DNA from: Helicostylum pulchrum
Lineage: Eukaryota; Mucoromycota; Mucoromycetes; Mucorales; Mucoraceae
Assembly (NCBI GenBank): GCA_025677825.1
Contig: JAIXMO010000004.1
Coordinates: 248,001-312,000 of the forward strand
DNA: 64,000 bases
Reading direction: 5' to 3'
The notes beneath the pieces are model-generated. The model was not told the DNA's origin. It searched no databases and saw nothing but the letters and a program-made list of their open reading frames with translations. Positions 35,808 to 46,983 of this stretch are shown in pieces. The position numbers were made by a program, and so were the translations under genes. Position 1 is the first letter of the stretch; every line of letters begins with the position of its first letter.

Positions 35808-38159
35808 ATGTCGCGTCAAGAAATACCAATGTTCGAGAACGTTGGAAACTCGGATGAAAACGAGACTTTTAATGAAGTCTTCACTATTGGAAAGGAGTAT
35901 TCCACCTTAAGCGCTGCACGTGAAGAGGCGTTTGACTTTGGAAAGAAAAACAACATTGTCTTTGTTACCAGAAGCTCGGATGCTCGTCAGAAACTATACT
36001 TGTGTTGTAAGCATGGAAATACGCCTCGTGCTCAAAAAAAAAGAAGAGGGGCCGAAGAGAGAAAAAAGTATCGTAGGGACACACAACGATTAGACTGTCC
36101 CTGTTATATTAAGTATGGAAAAAGTCCTCATGGAAAGATTATGATCAAAGCTTCTAGCGGTGATCGTAATCATCCCATTCCTAAGAAGGCTACTACGTAC
36201 GCTCTGATGTGATCAAGCACATATACAGGTATATATTCTCATATATATTTACACATACTTGGTTATCTCACGACTTTAACCATTATGACTAATACATATT
36301 TATTTTAACTAAGTCTTATCAGCATCTTCCAGTAATAACTGATGTCTGGATACAGGATTAGAGGGTTTCCATAATTGCATGTCTTGTCCGAAAGACTGGA
36401 TTATATAATCACGACAGGAAATTAGATATGGAAAGTGTGGCACTTTAGTGCGGCACAAACGCACTCATATTATCTGTAAACTCAGATATGAAAAAGCTAT
36501 ATAAACCTCTACCTTTTTCACGTTAAATAAACTTCTATCTGATTTTGCGACTGATTACTTTCTTGTATCTTTTGTGTTTTATTTTATTTTTGAATCTTTA
36601 CTATTTCATAGCTCAGATTCTACACGCTCTCTATATAAGACAAAGTGATCACGTAATGGAGATGATCGTCAATACTTTGAATAAGGTTTCCGTTAACCCT
36701 GTAGAAGCCGTTATGAATGTACGAGTATTAAACATATTTATTTTAATTTACATGATTGCTATATTTATTGGATATTTATTTATATAAAGCTCTTAGAAGG
36801 TAACGGCATTACCGATATCATTAAGAAGAATGTTGCGAATATATATTGTCTCACGAAAAAAGAAGTCAATGGAGGCGAGATGCAAGATAAGGGATATGTT
36901 GTTCGTTTTCAAGTAAATGAAGATAATCAGCTCATGTCTTTGTTTTTCTGCCATGAAGATACGATCCTGGAGATAAGAAAGATGCCAGAGGCAATTACTA
37001 TTGACGCTACCTACAAAACCAATGCGCATAGATTGACGTTCATCAACATTGTGGGTCACAAGTACCAAAGATCGTAGTGTCCTCCAGACATTTGCGATTG
37101 CTGGTGCTTGGGTAAGTAACGAGCTTGGTAGTACGTACACCTGGGTACTTGGGCAATTGAGGGTTGCAGTTTGGCCTGCCGCAAACCCTCTCTTGCCTAG
37201 TATTTTTTATTACTGACAATGAAATGGCCTTGCGTAATTCATTGGACGAAGTATTCCCAGAGGTCTCCCTCCTTCTCTGCTCTTGGCATCTCGCAAACAA
37301 CCTTGAGAGCAACCACAGGCCTCTTTTTTTGGGTGATTCCAAAGCTGCAGTTGAACTTTTGGTTGCGGAAACAAGAAAACTGTATGAGAATATTGTCGAT
37401 ACCAGGACAGAACCTGAAATGGTTAACGCAATTAACGTGTTCAAAGCCGAAGTTTATATTCAGGACAATTTTAAAGACAAGGAAGGTTTAGAAAAAGCAA
37501 AAAAATATTTTGAAATGTACGTATAGCTATAGACCGATTTTATATATACGGTACGAAGCTAATCGATTTCGGCTACTTATTTAAAAACATGTTAAAAGAA
37601 AAAAAAAACATTGGGTCGGTTTCTATGCCAATAAACACAAGCATTTTGGTAATAGAACTTCCAACCGTGCAGAGAGTGCGCACTCTGCCATGAAAACCGC
37701 TATTGGTAACATTTCTTCTGGTCAAATCGCTCTAGTAACAGACAGAATAGATACCTGGTACAGTAAGTAATTTTATCTATTGTGCTACAAATAATAGTAG
37801 TACCTAGTTGCTAATAAAAACGCCTTATTAAAGAGGGCCGAGCGAAGCTCTCGCGAAGAAATCGAAATGCTCGGTTTAAGCTCTTTGCTTTTTGATAAGC
37901 AATTGGAATATAACTTTGCCGAACTGAAAAACAAAGTTGTTCGCTTTGCGATGGACAGAATTCGTGAATCTGTTAGTCGTGGTATAAGCAGACAAAAAAA
38001 TTTAATCAAGAATCCTGTAACTGTGAAAACCCAGTGAATTACGATATTCCTTGCTATCACACTTTATTGATATACGATGTCATTCCTCTTACTGTCGTAC
38101 CTAATAGATGGAGAATTGAATTAGACAAATACGATAACGGTAATATAATAATGACTTAA
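35808..38159 (+). pseudogene. Decayed MULE transposase (FAR1 - DDE - SWIM)
   Basis: Segments in different frames follow the usual MULE order. An N-terminal FAR1/WRKY-GCM-like zinc domain (from MSRQEIPMFENVG; cysteines in LYLCCKHG and RLDCPCYIKYG, His in SSGDRNHPI) occupies 35808-36212. The catalytic core gives first Asp in EAITIDATYKTNAHRL (36990-37040), second Asp in FFITDNEMALRNSL with CSWHLANNLESN (37210-37320), and Glu in SNRAESAHSAMK (around 37670). A SWIM finger with CNC and PCYH ligands lies at about 38015-38075, stop at 38159. Frame breaks are seen after ATTYALM, after INIVG, before the second Asp segment and before the SWIM finger; some gaps (for example 36718-36789) may be true introns. 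Not functional as it stands. Confidence 0.85.
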
Positions 38160-38522
38160 GACTGAAATTAGAACCATAATCGACTTTAACCAATGAAATG
38201 AAATTAGTATCTGCTAGAAGCTTCAAGAGTATCGAAAATTATTCTATATGCCGCTCCTCTAGAATTCTCTAGAATAGAACAATTAGTAATTACCTTAAAT
38301 ATAAAACATATAAATAACTCCAATTATTGAATGAGAATAAAAGGATGGAATTTTACGAAAAAAAAAAAGAAAATATAAAATACTTTAATATTTCGATAAG
38401 TCCTCATATTACACACAATCACATTTAAGTGTGACAGGGAAAGCTAAGCCTCTGTTGTACTGAAAAACTATAAATAACGTTCATTCCAACAATTTACATT
38501 TTTTTCTTCCTCTAAATTATTT

Positions 38523-38674
38523 CTCTTAATTTTAGGAGATGCCCAAGTCTTTTTCTTAAGTTTAGGGAAATTTCTTGGATAATTTACTCTTAATTTTAGG
38601 AGTTTTTTTTTTCTCCTAAGTTTAGGAGTTTTTTTTCCTCTTAAGTTTAGGAGGGTCCTTTTAATTTTAGAAGG
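38523..38674. repeat. Array of six palindromic ~16-mers (CTCYTAA-N2-TTAGGAG)
   Basis: Units start at 38523, 38553, 38587, 38613, 38638 and 38657. The best copy, CTCCTAAGTTTAGGAG, has perfect 7-bp inverted arms around a 2-bp spacer; the others differ at one to three positions. Centre-to-centre distance is 20-34 bp, filled by T-rich DNA. The array lies inside the MULE, about 130 bp outside the nested Tc1-type element. It looks like a multimeric binding site or hairpin array; no protein can be assigned. Confidence 0.75.
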
Positions 38675-38803
38675 ACTTATATTTTACTTATAAAGCTAAA
38701 TGAAAAACTTCATGTTATCTGCCGAAACTAAACTAGTCTCTGGCTTCCAACTTAACTTAATACATGCTCTCTGAGCCACGCTTTATTTTCCTTTTTTACT
38801 ATA

Positions 38804-40403
38804 CTGGATTTCCCACCTTTTATTGAAAAAAAAAAACTTATTTTTGAAAATCGAGTCTATAATTATTAAAAAAAAAATAACCAATCTAATTAACTTTTTT
38901 AATTTAAAAACAATGAGTACTGACGATATCCACATGAATGAGTTAGACATTAACGACAACTGAAGGAGAAGTTATCCAGGAAATAAATGTCAACTTGTAC
39001 CAAGTGAAGTTCGAAAGTTCAGATGTAGCTAATGTTGCAACCGCTATGGATGTTGACGAAGAACTCTGTGAGAAACTGAAATTACCTGACTCATCTGATG
39101 ACGAAGAAGAGAGTGAGAGTGAGAGTAAAAAAGAAACGCCAAAAGAAAAACAGGAGCGCTTGAAAGCATTTGCCGAAGAAAACCTTGGCAAGCTCGAAGT
39201 TCCTGAAAAGGCCAAACGCAGTAATCGAAAGGTTACTGACAAACAAATCGAAGACTTTATCTTGCTAATAAACGATGGCGTAGCCATAAAAGATGCTGCT
39301 ACAACCGGAATTAAGCTTAGTTCTGCTTACAATTATCGAAAACTCCATGTAATGGACCCTAATAATGGGGTACCATATCGAAATAAAAGAGGAAGAAAGG
39401 GGTCTTATTATAAGTTAAAAGATATACATGCTGATTTCATTATTAAGCACATTGATGTACACTCAACTGCCAACTTAATGCAAATCAAGGACCTCCTTTG
39501 TGAAGAATTTCCAGGCTTAGAAATAAGCAAGTCAGCACTTCATAGGTTTATGAAAAACGTCTGTACTTTGTCAATGAAGAGATTGGAAAAAATACCTGCT
39601 AAAAGAAACGATCCTGATACCATTGAGAACAGAAAAACTACAGTGGGATTTCGGATTGCTAATACTGATATGGATTTTGAAAAGAATTGCGTCTTTCTTG
39701 ATGAAGCAGGTTGCAACCTTAATATCACTCGTAACAGAGGATGGTCGAAAAAAGGTAAGCCGGCTAAGACTATTGTTCCGTCGGCTCGGGGTATATCTAT
39801 AACCATACTGGGAGCTATTTCCGCTGACGGTGTTATTGATATTTCGTTGAGAAAACCTACTTCAGCCGTAAGTAAGAAAAAAAGAAAAATAGATGGCAAA
39901 ACAGTCTAAATAAATGGAAGGGTAGGTACACGTTCTGAGCATTTTTTGAGTTACTTGAATTCCATGATGGATTATTTGGACCGTAACGGTCTTCATGAAT
40001 ACTACATTGTAATGGATAATGCACCCATTCACAAACCTACAACCATTCGAAAACAGATTGAAGATCGTGGATATAAATGTGTTTATTTACCACCATACTC
40101 CCCCTTCCTCAATCCAATCGAAGAGTTTTGGTCAAAGGTTAAATCTGGATACAAAAGAAATCCATTGGATACTACTGATCGTTTGACTCCTCGTATAATG
40201 GATGCAGTAACCCACGTTTCTCTTAAAGATTGTTGTGGTTGGATAAAGCACTCTGTAAGCTTTTTCCTTCGATGTATTGCTAAAGAAGATATGCTTCAAA
40301 AATTTAAATCCAGTTTTTCAAAAATAAGTTTTTTTTTTTAATAATTTCTAGCGCGGTTTTCAAAAATTAAGGATTTTTTTTCAATAAAAGGTGGGAAATC
40401 CAG
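38804..40403 (+). mobile_element. Tc1/mariner-type (IS630 superfamily) transposon, 1.6 kb
   Basis: Ends are CTGGATTTCCCACCTTTTAT on the left and its exact reverse complement on the right, with a TA dinucleotide on each side, the canonical Tc1/mariner target duplication. Perfect identity extends about 30 bp and weaker similarity continues for another 30 bp (A-run then TTTTTGAAAAT and its counterpart). It carries one transposase gene in plus orientation. Near-perfect ends indicate a fairly recent insertion into an already resident MULE. Confidence 0.92.
38913..40341 (+). pseudogene. Tc1/mariner DDE transposase with one frameshift and one stop
   Basis: Cut-and-paste transposase of the nested element. 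An acidic leader is followed by a helix-turn-helix (TDKQIEDFILLINDGVAI, GIKLSSAYNYRKL) and a second DNA-binding part (ISKSALHRFMK). The catalytic triad is visible: first Asp in CVFLDEAGCNLN, second Asp in YYIVMDNAPIHK, and Glu in PYSPFLNPIEEFWSKVK. The predicted start ATG (38913) lies one base out of frame with the main body, implying a 1-nt change near 38958. A single in-frame TAA (39907-39909) separates the second catalytic Asp from the first; both sides are in the same frame. Otherwise the sequence is intact. Confidence 0.88.
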
Positions 40404-41319
40404 TATGACTTCTTGTAAGGTTTATGTCCCTGAAATTGTACTATTTCAAAGTCCTTTTTTTTTGTTCAACTAGCCACAATGTTTGATTAGCTCAGTAAAA
40501 GCTCTCTCTCTCGATCTCTGAAAGCACTATTTTCTATCCTTTGGACGCCTTCAATGACAGCTTTCATTACTCACATTTATTACTGCAGTATTGCTAATTT
40601 TTGTATATAGTAAAATGTATTCAGCTTATTCGTTTTACTCTACATACTTTATTGTTTAACTTGACCTAACTATTCTTTGGCTTTTTTTCATTTGTGAAGT
40701 GAATAGTTGCTAATTTATTATGCGACAAGTTGTCTTGAGATTTATCGTTTTTTACAAAACAATATAATTACAGATACTGCAACGTAGACATACTTGACCC
40801 TATACTAATTTCTCATATTTTCTTTTTTCTTACTAGTGCTTTACTCTAAAATGAGGCGATTGGGAATCCAATATGAGATGATCTGAAAATTAAAATTAGT
40901 GATGAATTGAGCATGTCGTATTTGAAGAAGATACAGGGCAATACCCAGACACAATAGTTCTCATACGAGAACAATTGCTGGTTACAGATGACCAAAAGAC
41001 ATAATAAAAAAGGTTATTTGTATGATCACACAACCTATTAAAAACATACACTCAAAAAATAGAAATCTTTATTACGTTGTGAGGAGTTAACAGTTCGAAA
41101 ACTTGATATATTAGAAATAATGTCTGAACATCAAATAATGAATTTATTCATCCAACTCACTAAACAGTAGAATGTGGTACAATGTTTACTAATATCAAAT
41201 CTTGTGTGAAAGTAGCTAACTCACGCAAGATGCTGAACGGCTTGATATTTATACAAAACATTGCTATATATTATTGTTTAATTTGCTGCATATGAAGTAA
41301 TGGATATGTAGTAGAATCG

Positions 41320-41694
41320 GTGCACGGACTCGTAGGGTGCAAAGGTTCACAAACAAGTTATAGTACGCACTTGGTTGGTATTCACTGGCTTGAGATAAAA
41401 GAGGTTTTAGAAGTAATGGTTAGAATTTTCTTTATCGCCCATAGCGCTGTTCGCTCATTAACTCCACAAAATACGACACAAATATTATTTCCTTGGCAAT
41501 ACTCTGATTCTCACATCAAACAATGTTGTAGTACAATCGTGGATAGATATATTCATGTACTAGTAAATATTGGAGAATTAGTATGGTTGTCGCACGATCA
41601 ATGGATTGAGCCTGAGAGATTTATCTCTCCTGAATGTCAAGTCAGTGTAATAGCAGACAAGATATTCCTTAAGGGGAAAGACATTTGCCTATAG
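41320..41694 (+). other. Unassigned 124-codon open frame in the MULE
   Basis: The frame reads MHGLVGCKGSQTSY and includes THLVGIHWLEIKEVLEVM and DRYIHVLVNIGELVWL. I do not recognise a family. It lies just inside the right terminal repeat and could be a captured gene fragment or the tail of another element protein. There is no clear intron or neighbouring exon, and upstream DNA back to 40404 shows nothing coding. Confidence 0.3.
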
Positions 41695-41734
41695 AGACGT
41701 CTGTTACAAAAAAGTGACCCAATTTTATTTTTAT

Positions 41735-41799
41735 CGGGCCAATTTTTTTTTTGGCTGGCCCAAATTTTTTTCTAGTGGCCCAATCTATTTTCTTCACCT
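41735..41799. repeat. MULE right terminal inverted repeat
   Basis: Reverse complement reads AGGTGAAGAAAATAGATTGG, then GCCACT, A-run, TTTGGGCCAGCC, A-run, TTGG. Further inside, TTGGGTCACT is found again (about 41712-41721), a partial second copy of the terminal block. Confidence 0.85.
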
Positions 41800-42114
41800 G
41801 TAAGAGATATAATGAAAAAAAAGGGAAAAATTCTCTTTTTGAAGCCCTTTTGGGAGGGCGTGGGGAGGGGGCAGCCCGACGACTCCACAGTGTAACAATT
41901 TTTAAGGGCTCAGGTCATTGTATATAAATATTCTAACCTGTAACCCAATCATACTTGAATACGCATCTTCTTCCGGACAGCTACCGGATTACTCTTGCTT
42001 GACCGGACCTTTAGTTGAAACTCAAGCCACCTGAAAAAAAAGAAAAGCTTGCCACAATTTTTTTTTTATTATATTTTTTTTTCTAGATCTCTTTAAAGAA
42101 ACAACTATTTAGAA

Positions 42115-43007
42115 ATGTCTGACAGGTAATATATAGAAAAAAAAAACCACTTTGAAAAGAACTAACAATAACAACAAAATAATAGTAACAGAGCTATTCC
42201 CGCACCCATTTATGTTGCCGAGACACTTTTAAAAAAGAGAAAGACCAACGAGAAGGGAGCTGCTATCAAAGCTAGACAAAGATTAGAACTCAAGAAGGTA
42301 CCTTTTATTTTTTATAACAAATAGATCGCACAACACAGAGATACTAATCACCTTTTTATTACTATTATTTTTAGACCAAGAAGGATCTTAGAAAGACACA
42401 ATTCAAGCGTGCTGATGAGTTTATTCGTGATCATCGTCTCACTGAAAAGCAAGGTAAACGTCTTCGTGCTTTATCTCAAGGTAAATTGAAGGGATCCAAC
42501 AGAAAGGGAGATGGAAAGCTTGTATTTGTTGCCCGTATCAAAACCGAGAGTGCTATTCATCCCAAGATCAAAAAGACACTTGGTAAACTTCGTTTATTAA
42601 AGATGAACAGTGGTGTTTTCGCTGTTTGCGATGATTCTACCATCAAAGATCTTCAACGTATCGAGCCTTATGTCACTTACGGTTCTCCTAGCTTAAAGAC
42701 CGTCCGTGATTTAGTTATGAAGCGTGGTGCTACCATGATCAAGGGTGTTCGTATGCCTCTCTCTGATAACGCCATAATCGAAGAAGCTCTTGGTAAGCAC
42801 GGTGTTATTTGTTTGGAAGATATTGTTCATGAGATCGTTAATACCGGTGAGAACTTTGACGTTGTTTCCAAGTTCTTGGTACCTTTCGAATTGAACGATC
42901 CTATCAAGGGATGGCGTCAAAAGAAGTTGAAGGAAATCACTGAAAGAACCAACGAAGAAGAGAGTGTAGAAGATGATATCAACAAGTTGGTTGAAGTGAT
43001 GAACTAG
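42115..43007 (+). CDS. RPL7: 60S ribosomal protein L7 (uL30)
   Basis: Component of the large cytosolic ribosomal subunit. Three exons: 42115-42125, 42192-42297 and 42375-43007, 249 aa, the normal length. The first exon is only 11 nt (MSD plus part of an Arg codon), a structure common for ribosomal protein genes. Seen: basic N-terminus (PAPIYVAETLLKKRKTNEK), the L30 core (LVFVARIKTESAIHPKIK, LRLLKMNSGVFAVCDDS), YGSPSLKTVRDLVMKRG and the conserved DNAIIEEALGKHGVICLED. Codon use is biased as expected for a highly expressed gene. It is transcribed away from ARF1, with the MULE between them. Confidence 0.97.
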
Positions 43008-43209
43008 ATTTATATATTTTATTACCTGTTTTTTTTTAATTAGAATCCCACAAACACACAACCTATCTCACACTCAACCTTTTTTTTCCCCCTACCATTT
43101 CATAAGTATTACTACTAGCAGTAATATATTCTTTTTTTTGTTATTGTTCACTCCCTCTCTATTATTATTTTATATATAAAAAATGCATATTTGTTTTGTA
43201 CAGCCATTA

Positions 43210-43345
43210 AAGGAATGTCGAAACTATTTACTCTGCTTGGATTCCGAGTGGTGCTAGTGATGTTTTTATGGTTTTTGGTGCCAGCTAGTGTGGTTATATT
43301 TCAAGCCGATGCTACTCTTCGGTTATCTTTCCCTCTTGCAAGAAT
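43210..43345. repeat. Dispersed repeat, copy 2
   Basis: Partner of 14562-14700 in the same orientation, with the shared blocks GAAACT.TTT.CTCTGCTT, GTGTGGTTATATTT and CTTCGGTTATCTTT. See copy 1. Confidence 0.6.
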
Positions 43346-46300
43346 ATTGATTATCCTTATTTGTATTGATTTTAAGCAAAGAAACCTGACTTGCCTTTTT
43401 TGTAACATTAAAGTCTAGGTTGTGTATAAAAAATATAATAAAAAGTTCATACCCCAAAATTGGTTTATCACAAGTAATGACAGATACTTTACCAAGGGGA
43501 CATGCGTTGTAGCTTCTTTATGCGATACGTCTCTCTGCCATAACGTATGACGGAGAGGGTTAACGCATTCTAGAACACCGAACGACTGAACACCATTAAT
43601 TCCTATGTTCTGGGTATCAGAACCGGAGCAATTAGAGGAAGTCTAGTTTTTTTTTTGTTGGTCCGTAAAAAAATAATTATTTAAAAATTACGGTTACTTA
43701 CTTTAGATGTGATATATTCCGTAACGGACACGGTTACCAGAATACCTTCCCTTTTCTTGTTTGACAGATTGTTTACCATTTCGGTGTCAGCTTGTTGTCT
43801 GCCGATATAGTTTAGAAATCTTTAACTTCGTTATAAAATCTCAACATAACGCCAAGGTTATTAAAAACAGAATTAATGTATTCGACGAAAGTATCTAGAT
43901 TAGCAATTTTGGCAAAATGTATTTGACGTTCTGCTTCTGAAAACTGAGCACTTGCATTTTTAAAATTTAAAATTTTGATTTTTCTTCTTGGACCCAGCTC
44001 TAGCCGAAAAGATGTTTTTGAAGTCTCTAGTCTATTACACCTGTTGAGTAGTTAACTCGTCATTATACTTGCTGGTACGTGATCTTCGTTTCACAATCGT
44101 ATCTACGTTCAAAAATAAAAAAATGTACGGTTCAATTTGCACGATCGATTAAAAAATGGCATGTTACTTTTCACTTACCTTTGCTCTATTATCGGTTTGC
44201 ATAAACATAAAAAGTAAAATAGAGAAAAAGAAAATACGAAAAAAAAGAAGAGACTTTTAAGATGTGATAAAAAAAAAAGGATGATAAAACAGGGAAAGGG
44301 GTCACTAATCATGGGGTAATTATTCTACCATTAACTTCATAATACTCGTATGTGCGTATACATTAATTAATCATTTTTATTGTACGTATGTGTACTTGTT
44401 GTCTCAGCTTGATTCACATGAGTTTATGCAGATAAAATAATTTGAACGTGTAAATCATGCAGCAAGAATTTTAATAAGTAACAGTCAATCGCGAAATGAA
44501 CAAGTTATTAATCATCACTTTTTGTCTAAGCATTTTCCACGCACCATGAAATATAAGACTTCTATAATACTAGCTTCGACAGTTACGCCTCGGTTTAAGT
44601 TTTATTTGTAGCTAAAATAACGTTAAACACGAACACTCATATAAAGATATGCTTTTAGTTTAGACATCATCCATAAAAAATTATACGATCAACTTATCAA
44701 ACACATCAACAGTATAATCTACTCTTGTTCCTATCGATAATATCGTAGTGTATAGACCAAAGTACTTTACTAACAGTCAAGCTCTTCTTAGACGGTAATA
44801 TATACAATTCTAGCTATGATGCTACGCCATATAGCTAATTACATCTCACTCATATACATACTTTTGCTGTCAGATACCAATTAGCGCGTTTTACTGATAA
44901 TTTAAGCGACTAATCGCTGAAGAACCATCAATGAAACTGCCTGAAAAGCATCCGTGTACAGGATTTATATTGTTTGTAATTCTTTTTAAAGTTCTCGCCC
45001 CGCTACACATTTAACTCTCCGCAACGCTAACCCATATATGGGTGTGATTTCTTTTGTGATTTTTCTGATCGGTGTGTCTTTATATTTTGATTGTTACGAT
45101 CTCCTTTTTACTGTAATTATTAGACTTTTGACTGTTTTTTCTTTAGTACGCTGCAGAGTAGCCTATTCTACTATGTAACTCCTTGTAAAAATTCTATAAA
45201 TTTTATTTTTGTGGAAAACACAGTCTAAAAAAAAAACCCTGCAGCAGACGATGGAATCATGGCGATTTGAATAAAGAAATGCCACTGAAAAAGGGGGGAA
45301 GATCTTATAAATACATATACAAAGTATATGCAAATGTTCAGACTTTCCTCATTCAATGGATTCTTAAAAATATATATAATCAAATGACAGGCTTTTTTAT
45401 TTTTACTATACTGTCATCATTATGCAAGGAAAAATGCAGCTGTATTTAATATCAAGGTAATAAAGATTGACAATAGAACACATGTATTTTTTTTAAAATT
45501 GTGTTGCACGAAAACAACCTCCTCAAGTCCTCCCTATTAGATAGCACGTTATGAGAAAGGGAAAGAAAAATATTACTATTTCATAATGTAAATCCATTAG
45601 GAAGATCTTGTTTATTATCAACCTGTTTAACAGGAACCGGATTAAATATTTAAAATAGCAGGTCATCTCTCTTAAATATGTATGATTCGCCGAATTTGAT
45701 ATAAACCATAATAATTAAATACCTTACGAGTAAAAATTTTTTTTTTTTGCCACTCTCTCTATTTAGTCCTTTTTTCTGTCCCCTTTTTAGCGAAAGGTAA
45801 AATTTATATTTCTTCAATAAAAAGTATTTACAAAACAAGTAAGATCTACTTCTGTCTCCTAACGCACGCAGGAGATCCCATATTACCTACATGTGCCTTG
45901 ATAGCGAGGCCTATAGAAATTATTTTTTCTGCATTAAATGACCCTACTTTGGAAACATAGTAGGTTAACTAATCTAGGTCTAACTGTAGTTTTTTTTTTT
46001 CTGATTTATATGTCAGCCTGAATATATGTATTTTTTAAAAAATAGAATGTAAAGCAACGTGTTAAATGATTGCATTGATCAGATTACTTTTTTTTTAACT
46101 TTTTGTTTGATTTTGCCGACGTATTATAACTTCATAATTTGTCATTTCTTTGATGAAAAAAAAACGGAGATCATGAGGTTTTTTTTTAATTAAACATTAA
46201 TAACATTTCGTTATCGGGAATTCATGCGAGTAAAGACATGTACCGTTGGGCCAACCGCGTATCTTTTTTTTTTTACCTTGTGTTTTTACGTGTGAGAAAA

Positions 46301-46918
46301 AAATAATAATACGTATTCTCATACCATCATTTATATTTAAACTAATACTGGTTCATAAGAAAACCTCTCCAGGATTCTTCAACAAAAAAAGGCATCTAGA
46401 TCTTTTTTTGTGATATAGAGTTGACGCAATCTGCATATCTTTTACTCATCTGTCTTGTGATTATACTAGTTTTAAGTGCACTAAAATTCTTTAGGAATGA
46501 TACACTTTTTTGTTTTCAAGCTACCCTTTTTTAGTGTGCTTTGAATTGTGGGAAAGAGGGTAAAGACGGTAAAACTCTGAGAGAAATACAGAGCGGCCCT
46601 TTTTTTTCTCTCTCCGGGGATGAATTTTTATTTTTTTTCATGTACTGAATAAATCATGATAAAATAAAAACTAGTTACGTATTTCAATTTCCGTGCATGT
46701 CATTGATGGATGACATAAAGCAGGGTTTATTTTCAAGATCTTCAAGTAAGCTATACGCTTTAGAAAAAGAGTGGGAAGAGCCCTAGTCGTCATCACACCT
46801 TCTTTTTGAACACGAATATGTGTGAGAATTTATCATGTAAGCAAAAAAAGTTGCTTCACAACTTACGCGCGGATGTATGGTAAACCATTGAGGGAATACA
46901 AATATTTGTTAGCATGAA

Positions 46919-46926
46919 TATATAAA
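46919..46926 (+). promoter_or_regulatory. Probable TATA box of the mannanase gene
   Basis: TATATAAA lies 58 bp before the start codon and is followed by a pyrimidine-rich leader (CTTTCTTTCTTTTTTT and CTCTCTTCTCTCTT). Position and context fit a fungal core promoter; in AT-rich DNA the motif is weak evidence. Confidence 0.4.
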
Positions 46927-46983
46927 CAAAAATATTTTGGCCTTTCTTTCTTTTTTTCGGTATAGCTCTCTTCTCTCTTATAA

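Larger units (their letters stand above)
43008..46983. other. Gene-free region with a dispersed repeat
   Basis: Four kilobases with no recognised gene. Copy 2 of the dispersed repeat lies at 43210-43345, and a 75-codon plus-strand frame over it is a by-product of that repeat. The rest is AT-rich with poly-T/poly-A runs and scattered short frames with no domain. The last ~100 bp form the promoter of the mannanase gene. Confidence 0.55.

Noticed and set aside
38943..39287. 114-codon Ser-rich minus-strand frame
   Set aside because: Antisense of the acidic leader of the Tc1 transposase.
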